DNA of 42,604 nucleotides from UKL13-3 sp044353855. Lineage in GTDB: Bacteria > Bacteroidota > Bacteroidia > UKL13-3. Numbering within the stretch: position 1 is the first letter of the stretch; the number at the start of each line of letters is the position of its first letter. This document shows positions 35,686-42,556 of this stretch, piece after piece. A program made the translations under genes and the position numbers. The notes under the pieces are model-generated. The model was not told the DNA's origin and ran no database searches. It worked only from the letters and a program-made list of their open reading frames with translations. The stretch lies in assembly GCA_044353855.1 (NCBI GenBank), contig JBILBF010000006.1, positions 1-42,604 on the forward strand, in the 5' to 3' direction.

Positions 35686-36207
35686 TTATTTTTTACTAGA
35701 ATCGGGTTTTTCAAATTGGATTGACGATGAGTTTACACAATACCTTAACCCGCCTTTATCTTTTGGTCCATCATCAAATACATGGCCTAAGTGTCCGCCA
35801 CAATTTGCACATAATATTTCGGTGCGCGTCATACCATGGGCAAAATCTTTTTTTTCTATAATTTTTGTTTTATCCAATGCCTCATAAAAACTTGGCCAGC
35901 CACAACCTGCGTCAAATTTTGTATCGGAAGTAAATAATTCGTTTCCACAAGCAGCGCATTCATACTTACCCGAATCCCAATGTTGGTCGTACTTGCCAGT
36001 ATGTGGTCTGTCCGTTCCTTTTTGTCTAATTACATAAAACTGCTCTTCGGTGAGTTCTTGTTTCCATTGCTCATCTGTTTTGGTTACGGGGAAATTCATC
36101 ATGCTATCGTTTAATGAGTTTGAAGTGTTGGATTCTGTTTTGTTGTTCAATTTGCAAGATATAGATACCTGCAGGAAGATAACCAAGATTATCCAATAGT
36201 ATTTCAT
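35686..36207 (-). CDS. msrB: Peptide-methionine (R)-S-oxide reductase, possible lipoprotein form
   Basis: MsrB repairs methionine-R-sulfoxide in proteins. The catalytic domain (from about KTDEQWKQELTEEQFYVIRQ) has both zinc CxxC pairs (CAACG; CANCG), the GCGWPSFYEAL motif and the catalytic Cys in LRYCVNSSSIQF. The start is ambiguous: ATG 36207 gives a lipoprotein-like signal (YYWIILVIFLQVSISC, Cys18) and overlaps the end of the upstream endonuclease gene by 104 bp in another frame, whereas ATG 36102, right after that gene's stop, gives a plain cytoplasmic enzyme. A frame extension to TTG 36246 or ATG 36234 also exists. Exported MsrB lipoproteins are common in Bacteroidota, so I favour 36207. 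Confidence 0.85.
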   Translation of the reverse strand: MKYYWIILVIFLQVSISCKLNNKTESNTSNSLNDSMMNFPVTKTDEQWKQELTEEQFYVIRQKGTDRPHTGKYDQHWDSGKYECAACGNELFTSDTKFDAGCGWPSFYEALDKTKIIEKKDFAHGMTRTEILCANCGGHLGHVFDDGPKDKGGLRYCVNSSSIQFEKPDSSKK

Positions 36208-38191
36208 GTTGTTGTTCCAATTGTTTACTAACATATGTTTCGCCAATTAAGTTCTGAAGTCTTATCGTTATGGTTTGATTATTTTTACCATCTGCTATTA
36301 TATGCAACGATTGAGAGAATGGATTTGGAGAAGCTGAAAAGGTATTGTCCAAAGTGTTTTCTAGTTCTACGATAGCCGTTTTTGAATACGCAAAATCGCC
36401 ATTAAAATCGGTTTGTTTTAAGCGGTAATAAATAGTTGGTTGGTTGATAATAGTATTTGTAGAAACCATTAAGTCATCTAGGTATTGATACTTTTTTAGG
36501 TGTTGGCTATTTGCTGATCCTTTTATAGTTGAAATTGCTTCCCAATTGTAATTGTCAATGCTTCGTTCGATGGTAAAAAAATCATTGTTGGTTTCAGATG
36601 CAGTAGTCCATTTTAGGATAACAGTATACAGCTCGGTAGTTGCTGTAAAAGAAAGTAAATTTACAGGTAATGTAGTTGCATTTGAAGTAAGGTATCCACT
36701 TGCCTGGTAGTTTGCAGTAGTATACCAACCATTGTATTCAATTACGGCATAATAATAGTTTGTGCCTTGAACTAAGTTGGTAAGGGTAACAGTACTTCCT
36801 GTTCCGTTATATACAATATAATTTGCTGTACCCAATTGAGGTGCAGAGTTGATATTAGCGTTTGCAGCATACTGAAAGGTATCTACAGGGAAACTATTAA
36901 CAGCACTTCCCGCTTTAACGATTACAATTCTTCGGTTGCCATTTCCACTTTTCCAGTTTAAGGTTACACTGGTATTACTATTATTAGTTACAACAAAATT
37001 AGTAGCAGCAATTGTTGGTTCAGAGGGTATGTTTCCTCCCCAAATTCGTTTGGCATATTGTGGACTATCAATAAATGGATTCCTATTATTTTGTAGAGCA
37101 TAAATGGCATTATTACGTTTCACTTCTTTATCACTCACCGGATCTAGGTTATGCCAATCCAATAATAAATTTACATGCCAAGTATCAAATGCAGGAAAGC
37201 TATTTCCGGCAAGTACATCGCCTGCATTTCCATTACTCGACCATCCACCAATTACATTTTGATAGCGAGTAGCCATGTAAAAATAACCACGTGCAACATC
37301 TCCTTTATATTCATCAATAGGTTCGAATACATCACCTGTGTAACCTGGATATGTATTGGGTCCAGATTTTCCTCCAATTTGAGTTGTGTAAGTTGGAACT
37401 GAAACTGTTCCATAAGGATCATTCCCTCTTACATTATTCACTTTTTTATCTGTAGCAAATACATGGTTAAGGTCGCTTTGCATAGAGCCTGTGCTGCCAA
37501 ACCAGCTTTGGGGGAATGAGTGTTCTCTGTTGTACTTGTCTCCTTCTACCGTTCCTCCCGAACCTGCATCTTGGTCGGTTCCAAGAGTAAACTCATATGG
37601 CGATGCTGTTTCAAATAGTGTTGAATAAATATCCCATACTTTTCCATTGGGTTGAACATCGGTTGTGTAAAAAGCATTCCATACTCCAGGTGTATATCCA
37701 GTAGGAGTATGTCCCAATATTTTATTGTATAAATTTGTTTTAAGTGTAGCTCCACTTCCCGAAGCTGTATTGTAATAATTAGATGGCGAAGTAGGAATAG
37801 CCCATGCAATTCCAGTTCCCGAAACGGATACATTTTGAGTTGTTGAACCGATACTACTATTGACAATATTGCCACTAACTGCTCCTGTAGCCGATGGACT
37901 AAACCGAACAAAAATGGTTGTTGTGGATACAGAACCCGAAACAGGAGTAATGGAAATTGATTTACTGTAACCGTATAAATAAGTTGTTGATACCTCAAAT
38001 CCATTATCGGCAGTAATCAATAAATTGGCAGTGAGTGATGTTGCCGAAACTGTATACCGTTGGGATGTAGAACTATGGTAAGTATATACATTGCTAAAAC
38101 TATACAAAGAAGAAACACTTTTGGTAATTGTGCCAGCATACAAAAAAGCTGATATGCTGAATAAAATGAGTGTTGATAGGTGTTTTTTCAC
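36104..38191 (-). CDS. Secreted endonuclease I family nuclease with T9SS sorting domain
   Basis: A 695-residue exported nuclease. After a signal peptide (KKHLSTLILFSISAFLYAG) there is a beta-sandwich region (25-128, ending VSVSGTG). The endonuclease I domain (about 135-390) carries the His-Me finger motif NREHSFPQSWF (His224), DLNHVFATDKKVNNVRGNDP and later TWHVNLLLDWHNLDP. An fn3-like stretch (about 400-510) precedes the C-terminal type IX sorting domain (about 615-695; SASPNPFSQSL, LPAGIYILQIEQ, KLIKR). It probably degrades extracellular DNA for nutrient use or biofilm turnover. The start is a GTG at 38191, with a stop two codons upstream and no nearby ATG. Its 3' end overlaps msrB. Confidence 0.92.
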   Translation of the reverse strand: MKKHLSTLILFSISAFLYAGTITKSVSSLYSFSNVYTYHSSTSQRYTVSATSLTANLLITADNGFEVSTTYLYGYSKSISITPVSGSVSTTTIFVRFSPSATGAVSGNIVNSSIGSTTQNVSVSGTGIAWAIPTSPSNYYNTASGSGATLKTNLYNKILGHTPTGYTPGVWNAFYTTDVQPNGKVWDIYSTLFETASPYEFTLGTDQDAGSGGTVEGDKYNREHSFPQSWFGSTGSMQSDLNHVFATDKKVNNVRGNDPYGTVSVPTYTTQIGGKSGPNTYPGYTGDVFEPIDEYKGDVARGYFYMATRYQNVIGGWSSNGNAGDVLAGNSFPAFDTWHVNLLLDWHNLDPVSDKEVKRNNAIYALQNNRNPFIDSPQYAKRIWGGNIPSEPTIAATNFVVTNNSNTSVTLNWKSGNGNRRIVIVKAGSAVNSFPVDTFQYAANANINSAPQLGTANYIVYNGTGSTVTLTNLVQGTNYYYAVIEYNGWYTTANYQASGYLTSNATTLPVNLLSFTATTELYTVILKWTTASETNNDFFTIERSIDNYNWEAISTIKGSANSQHLKKYQYLDDLMVSTNTIINQPTIYYRLKQTDFNGDFAYSKTAIVELENTLDNTFSASPNPFSQSLHIIADGKNNQTITIRLQNLIGETYVSKQLEQQHEILLDNLGYLPAGIYILQIEQQNRIQHFKLIKR

Positions 38192-38268
38192 TCTTCAAAT
38201 ATAAAAAAACCTGCATTAACTATGATTTAAATATAATGGGGAGTCATATTTAATAAATGTTTATTTAT

Positions 38269-38592
38269 TTACACTTGATTGAAAATTGTTTCGAACGAAA
38301 TATCCTTACTATTATCTTTTCTGTCCAGAATACCCTTGAATTTATCAAGCGTATTATTGGCTGCAGTCATTATGCTACTATCATACATAACTGTGCCGTG
38401 GAATACCAACAAAACATCCACTTCATTTAATGCCGGTTTGTCAATTAAAACATCAACATTAATATTATTGTAGGTAATAGTTTTTGTTTGTTTATATGCT
38501 ATTGGAATAGCAATTGGTATATTGGACGTAGCTACTCGTTCATCCTTTTTGCATGAAAGTAGAAAAACGGTTATGATCAATATTAATCTCAT
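38269..38592 (-). pseudogene. Alpha/beta-hydrolase-like lipoprotein, 3'-truncated
   Basis: A 107-residue frame with a lipoprotein signal (RLILIITVFLLSC, Cys14) and the beginning of an alpha/beta-hydrolase fold: DVLLVFHGTVMYDS carries the HG motif of the oxyanion hole. Enzymes with this start have about 280-320 residues and a later nucleophile elbow, which is absent; the frame ends after SFETIFNQV and only 77 bp remain before the endonuclease gene. I therefore take it as a 5' fragment of a hydrolase gene. It starts 66 bp after the attC-like element A, like the other genes of the array, so it could be the distal, damaged last cassette. A short functional lipoprotein cannot be excluded. Confidence 0.5.
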
Positions 38593-38658
38593 CTATATTC
38601 TTAAGTTACTATTATACTTCTAAGTTTTCTAATCGTTTAACACATTTTGTAAAGCTTG

Positions 38659-38792
38659 CCGCTAACGTTTTCGGGCTTGGCGAAGGTGGCGATTTTCATC
38701 ACAAGTGTTGATGCGGAGAACCAATGTTTGATTAACCACAAATGTGTCTGCGGAGCACTGAACCGCCACTTTTGCCAAACCCGTGTTAGCGG
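38659..38792 (-). repeat. attC-like element A (134 bp)
   Basis: Terminal CCGCTAAC (38659-38666) and GTTAGCGG (38785-38792) pair; inside, CGGG/CCCG, TTGGC/GCCAA and GTGGCG/CGCCAC continue the stem around a long loop. One arm has GTTTT where the other has a single base. It differs from element C at about six of 134 positions. It lies 32 bp after the serine hydrolase stop. Confidence 0.75.
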
Positions 38793-38824
38793 TTCGTGCT
38801 TCTGTTTTTGTCCAAGTAATCCGT

Positions 38825-40138
38825 TTATTGTTTGATTAGTTTGTAGTCATAAGTAGCTTGTTTTGTTTTAGCTTTTATAAAATACGTTCCATTCGAGAGG
38901 TTTGAAAGGTCAAACTGGTTTTCGATTGTCTCTTTTATTAACTGACCTTGTAAGTCGTATACTTTTATATTCTGAATAGTCTGGTTGGGTATTTCAATAC
39001 GCACAAGTCCATTAGTTGGATTTGGATAAAGTGTAATCAATTTATCGGGAATTGTGCTTTCATCCAGGCCAACATGGTTATTTATTAAAGTAGAAAGTAA
39101 TTGAACGGAAACTTGAAAAGCTTGGGCCGGGAGTTGATTGATAAGAACACAAATGATTATTCCTGTTGCCGTGTCATATACCATGGAAGAATTATATCCA
39201 CCCCATATAGTGCCACCGTGTTGCCATACTGTTCTGCCTAGTACATTTGTACTGTAAAGACCAATTCCATAATTGCCAGAACCAACAAATGTAGTCAGTT
39301 CATTAAAAGAGTTCTGATTTATTACTTGACCATTCATAAGCGAATGATACCAATTTGCCATTTCTCCTGATGTCGAATACATAGCACCAGCCGACCACGC
39401 AACACTATTAACTGCTTTCCTTGGTGTTGAAAAATTGTCCACTCCACCTTGCCATGGATGTGCTAAAGTATATAGAACGCTGTCATAAACACCTAAAAAT
39501 GTACTGTCAAGTTGCAAAGGAAAAAGAATACTATCTCTTAGAAGTTGACCAAAACTTTGCCCTGTTGCACTTTCTGCAACCATGCCTGCTAGAATATAAT
39601 TTGTATTACAGTAATTCCAACTAGTCCCAGCAGCAAACAAAGGAGTGCCTACCCAAGACATTACTTCTGTTGGTGTAAAAATACGATTAGGATTTGTTAA
39701 AATTGAGTCTGTGTATCCAACCACATTAATTACATCAGCTAAACCGCTTGTATGATTGAGAAGTTGACGTATAGTTATGTTTTGGTTGACGTTGTTAAAA
39801 GAAGGAAGGTATTGGTGTAAAGAGTCATTAAGACTTATGATATTATTTTCCGCTAGTTTTAAAAGCAAAACACCTGTAAATAATTTCGTGTTACTACCAA
39901 TTCCAAATTCCATGTCGGAAGTAATGGGAAAACCAGCATGAGATATTCCAGTAACTCCTTTCCAAGTTCCAACTACAGGGTAAATTACACATGCTGAAAT
40001 GCCTTTTAAATTGTTTGCTGTCCTAATACTGTCAATTTTATTCTGAAGTTTATTTGCTAAAACTGGGTCAAACGTCTGTGCATTTACAATAAATGTAAAA
40101 CTCAAACTAGTTAATAATATGCTACATGTTTTTTTCAT
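38825..40138 (-). CDS. Serine hydrolase (class C beta-lactamase/PBP4-like fold) with T9SS sorting domain, cassette-borne
   Basis: A 437-residue exported enzyme of the beta-lactamase/transpeptidase-like family (PF00144). Signal peptide: KKTCSILLTSLSFTFIVNA. Catalytic motifs are complete: SxxK as S82-N-T-K85, YxN as Y176-C-N178, and HxG as H307-G-G309. A type IX C-terminal sorting domain (about 368-437; LYPNPTNGLVRIEI, LSNGTYFIKAK, YKLIKQ) follows. Such proteins are D-aminopeptidases, esterases or DD-peptidases more often than antibiotic-degrading enzymes, so resistance should not be assumed. It sits between attC-like elements B (76 bp upstream) and A (32 bp downstream), making it one cassette, long and unusual in carrying a type IX secretion substrate. 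Confidence 0.9.
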   Translation of the reverse strand: MKKTCSILLTSLSFTFIVNAQTFDPVLANKLQNKIDSIRTANNLKGISACVIYPVVGTWKGVTGISHAGFPITSDMEFGIGSNTKLFTGVLLLKLAENNIISLNDSLHQYLPSFNNVNQNITIRQLLNHTSGLADVINVVGYTDSILTNPNRIFTPTEVMSWVGTPLFAAGTSWNYCNTNYILAGMVAESATGQSFGQLLRDSILFPLQLDSTFLGVYDSVLYTLAHPWQGGVDNFSTPRKAVNSVAWSAGAMYSTSGEMANWYHSLMNGQVINQNSFNELTTFVGSGNYGIGLYSTNVLGRTVWQHGGTIWGGYNSSMVYDTATGIIICVLINQLPAQAFQVSVQLLSTLINNHVGLDESTIPDKLITLYPNPTNGLVRIEIPNQTIQNIKVYDLQGQLIKETIENQFDLSNLSNGTYFIKAKTKQATYDYKLIKQ

Positions 40139-40213
40139 TTCATTTAATTTTTTGTAGTCGTTAGATGTTCAATGTTCTGTCAGGTTTAATCGTGTCTGTT
40201 TTTTTTAGCATGA

Positions 40214-40347
40214 CCGCTAACGTTTTGCCGCTTTGCGAAGGCGGGGATTTTGAGCACCAAACTCCATTAGATGCACAAAGCTTGAATTTAGCACTTCACT
40301 TTCATAGAAGCACGAAACCCCCGCTTTTGCAAAACGGCTGTTAGCGG
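40214..40347 (-). repeat. attC-like element B (134 bp)
   Basis: The same length and terminal boxes (CCGCTAAC / GTTAGCGG) as A and C, but the inner stem differs: GCCG/CGGC, TTTGC/GCAAA-type and GGCGGGG/CCCCCGC pairing, with an unrelated loop. The GTTTT-versus-A asymmetry next to the terminal box is kept. It starts 10 bp after the HNH gene stop. Confidence 0.75.
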
Positions 40348-40357
40348 TTCGGCATTA

Positions 40358-41383
40358 TTATTCACTAGTATATTCTTTAAATATTTCTTCTAACTCTTCA
40401 GTTGGATGAAAACCCGTTTCTATCTTTCCATGTATAAATAATCCATTTTCATAGGTTATTTCCGTAAGTGAATGAGGCAATTCTTTAGCAGATACCTTTT
40501 CCCTAAGCTCATCTACGGGCACGGGTTGCCATTCTCCATCTTTTTGTTCCCGATATACATAATTAGCCCTTGTCATTACAAATAGGGTTTGTTTGTCTTT
40601 GGAAAATCCACTTTTCACAACTACATATTCCCCGTTATGGTTTCGGAAGAAAGTCGCTTGTTTCGTCAAACGTTCATTATATAATGTCAATGGTTCGCCC
40701 TCAAACACTTGCGGAGTGCATGGATATTCGTTTGGTTTATCCTCAAAGTTGAAAACTATACGTTGTGCTGCATTAGGTGTTTTAGACATTATGTAGTTTG
40801 GTTGCTTAACAGATTGATTTTCAGTAATTTCTCGACTAAAAATCCATTGGCCTAACGAACCTCCTTGCATTGGCTTATCACTTTTAGCCCAAGATTTCAT
40901 TCTTTTTAAACTTACTTCCGCTTCTTCTACCGAAACAGCACACATCCATTCATAGTTTGGGTCTGGAAATTTGTCACGGAATTTTGATGGGTCAGCAAGA
41001 AAAGCTTCAACACTCCCGCATACAATTTCGATGCGTCTTGCTGTAATTGGATTAAGTAAAATATTTTCTAATCTTGTTACCCATCGAAGATTGTCTGGTC
41101 GGTTATTTTGCTTGTTTGTGTCAATGTGATCAACAACGTGTTCTTTTGTAGGGGCTTCTCCGAGAAATGCGGTTGCAACTATTCTGTGAATGCGGACCGA
41201 AGCAATTTCTAAATATCCTGTCTTGATATTTAGCTTGCCAAAAGTCCAATTGTTGTCGGTAGGTCGTTGACGTTTTTCATTAAGTGGGTAGCGCAAAACT
41301 GCTCCGTTGTCACGAACAGAGTAATGCTCGTCTTTGTAAAAACAATTGACTACTTCTTTAAAATCGTTAACACTTACACTCAT
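40358..41383 (-). CDS. HNH endonuclease-like protein with unrecognised C-terminal region, cassette-borne
   Basis: A 341-residue cytoplasmic protein. Residues of about 10-110 are an HNH_3/NUMOD4-like module: HRIVATAFLG (His66), VVDHIDTNKQNNRPDNLRWV (Asp85-His86, Asn94, Asn98) and the closing RLEN, all as in phage-type homing or free-standing HNH nucleases. Residues 110-341 match nothing I recognise; they contain a Trp-rich middle (YEWMCAVSVEEAEVSLKRMK) and a beta-rich acidic C-terminus. Nuclease activity is plausible from the motif, but its target is unknown. It is followed 10 bp later by attC-like element B and preceded after 9 bp by a small secreted-protein gene, so the two share one cassette. 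Homing, defence or toxin roles are all possible. Confidence 0.82.
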   Translation of the reverse strand: MSVSVNDFKEVVNCFYKDEHYSVRDNGAVLRYPLNEKRQRPTDNNWTFGKLNIKTGYLEIASVRIHRIVATAFLGEAPTKEHVVDHIDTNKQNNRPDNLRWVTRLENILLNPITARRIEIVCGSVEAFLADPSKFRDKFPDPNYEWMCAVSVEEAEVSLKRMKSWAKSDKPMQGGSLGQWIFSREITENQSVKQPNYIMSKTPNAAQRIVFNFEDKPNEYPCTPQVFEGEPLTLYNERLTKQATFFRNHNGEYVVVKSGFSKDKQTLFVMTRANYVYREQKDGEWQPVPVDELREKVSAKELPHSLTEITYENGLFIHGKIETGFHPTEELEEIFKEYTSE

Positions 41384-41392
41384 AATATCTTG

Positions 41393-41788
41393 TCAATATA
41401 TACGGATTACTAATCTTTCATCTTCCTTTCCCCATTGAACTTGCCAAGCTCTTCCGTCTATTTGGTCAAGCAGAATGAAAGTGTATATGTTAGTTGTCGG
41501 ATAAAGAAAAAATCTACCATTTTTCTCTTCGTCCTTATTTACTTGAGATATGTCTGATAGTGTGCTCTCAAATCTATATTCTTTCCCTTTATTACTCCAT
41601 TGAACTTGCCACATTTTGCCATTTCTTGTATCCAATTTGATAAATGTGTACATATTTCTTGTCGAAAAAAGTCTATAAGTAACCGCACTGTCTGTAGAAA
41701 CAATTTGGATAGGGACTTCTGAAGTTGTTTGTGCGTATGAAAAAGTCACAGCTGATAAAAGAAATAGTGTAATTAATGTTGCCTTCAT
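41393..41788 (-). CDS. Small secreted protein with internal duplication, cassette-borne
   Basis: A 131-residue protein with a signal peptide (KATLITLFLLSAVTFSYAQ, cleaved near residue 20). The mature part contains two copies of one unit: residues 39-65 (RLFSTRNMYTFIKLDTRNGK, MWQVQWS) and 92-120 (RFFLYPTTNIYTFILLDQID, RAWQVQWG), joined by a charged linker. The units share N/T-x-YTF-I-LD-x2-G-x2-WQVQW. I do not recognise a characterised family; the pattern suggests two small beta-sheet units in a periplasmic or surface protein. It starts 53 bp after attC-like element C and ends 9 bp before the HNH gene, so it is the first gene of a two-gene cassette. Confidence 0.75.
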   Translation of the reverse strand: MKATLITLFLLSAVTFSYAQTTSEVPIQIVSTDSAVTYRLFSTRNMYTFIKLDTRNGKMWQVQWSNKGKEYRFESTLSDISQVNKDEEKNGRFFLYPTTNIYTFILLDQIDGRAWQVQWGKEDERLVIRIY

Positions 41789-41840
41789 TATGTCATTTTT
41801 TTTAATGTCTTTTGTTTAGGGTAGTGTCGCTCCATGCTGA

Positions 41841-41974
41841 CCGCTAACGTTTTCGGGCTTGGCGAAGGTGGCGATTTTCACCACAAATGTTGATGCGGAG
41901 AACTAAACTTTGATTAACCACAAATGTGTCTGCGGAGCACTGAACCGCCACTTTTGCCAAACCCGTGTTAGTGG
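41841..41974 (-). repeat. attC-like element C (134 bp)
   Basis: About 95% identical to element A by eye (roughly six differences). The terminal box is CCGCTAAC at 41841-41848 and GTTAGTGG at 41967-41974, so one terminal pair is G-T. Starts 23 bp after the stop of the MGMT-like gene. Confidence 0.75.
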
Positions 41975-41997
41975 CAGTGGTTCTTTCGTCCGCTAAT

Positions 41998-42414
41998 TTA
42001 GTCATTTATCTTTTCAGCTTGTCTTTGGTTAGTAATAAAGTCTTGTCCAAATGTAAGTTTTTTAGATAAAGTCGAGTTCGGTTCTACCACTCTCCAAAAT
42101 GGTGTGATGCCTTTGAGTGATTTAGTTTGTTGGTATTTTTCAAAATTGGCTTCTGCGACTATTCTTAAAAATATGCCGGTCGTAACTGGGCAAGTATAGT
42201 CTGCCCTGTTTTCAATAGCAAGGTCTTTTCTCATTGTTTGAACTGTTACTTTTATACCTTTGGGTATTTGCTTGATGTAATTGTCGATTATTTGCGGTGT
42301 CGCAATAAACATATTGCTATTTGCTGGAATATCTGCAAAATCAAAATCTATTCGTTTGATTTTTGGCTCTTTATCACAATGCAATTTTTCAGACCAAGTT
42401 TTTTTTGTTGCCAT
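41998..42414 (-). CDS. MGMT-family (alkyltransferase-like) protein, cassette-borne
   Basis: A 138-residue protein from ATG 42414; the frame extends three codons to a GTG at 42423. The start MATKKTWSEKL, the winged-helix-like PKGIKVTVQTMRKDLA, TCPVTTGIFLRIVAEA (Cys75), TPFWRVV and the C-terminal KLTFGQDFITNQRQAEKI match the short MGMT/ATL-like family found widely in environmental bacteria. In true O6-alkylguanine methyltransferases the acceptor lies in PCHR; here the aligned position reads CPVT, so DNA repair by methyl transfer is doubtful and alkyl-lesion recognition or another role is more likely. It lies 50 bp after attC-like element D and 23 bp before element C, a typical one-gene cassette. 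Confidence 0.75.
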   Translation of the reverse strand: MATKKTWSEKLHCDKEPKIKRIDFDFADIPANSNMFIATPQIIDNYIKQIPKGIKVTVQTMRKDLAIENRADYTCPVTTGIFLRIVAEANFEKYQQTKSLKGITPFWRVVEPNSTLSKKLTFGQDFITNQRQAEKIND

Positions 42415-42463
42415 TTTATTCACCTAATTTTTGTTTTAAGTTTTGAAGGGTCGTCCTACCATT

Positions 42464-42545
42464 GCACATAACGTTTTGCGTGTAGGCGATGTTGCCTTGT
42501 GTTGCGCCTGCGGCAAGGCAATAGTGCTTACACGCTGTTATGTGC
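42464..42545 (-). repeat. attC-like element D (82 bp)
   Basis: Terminal GCACATAAC (42464-42472) pairs with GTTATGTGC (42537-42545); inner pairs are GCGTGTA/TACACGC and TTGCCTTG/CAAGGCAA around a GC-rich loop. The sequence is unrelated to A-C apart from TAACGTTTT and the single base on the opposite arm. It is the shortest of the four. Confidence 0.75.
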
Positions 42546-42556
42546 TGCCTTTCTTT

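Noticed and set aside
38825..40138. Antibiotic-resistance beta-lactamase cassette
   Set aside because: The fold and motifs are those of the broad serine hydrolase family, and the T9SS domain points to an exported peptidase or esterase. No evidence for drug hydrolysis.
38659..42545. CRISPR array
   Set aside because: Repeats are 82-134 bp palindromes separated by genes, not 25-40 bp direct repeats with uniform spacers.
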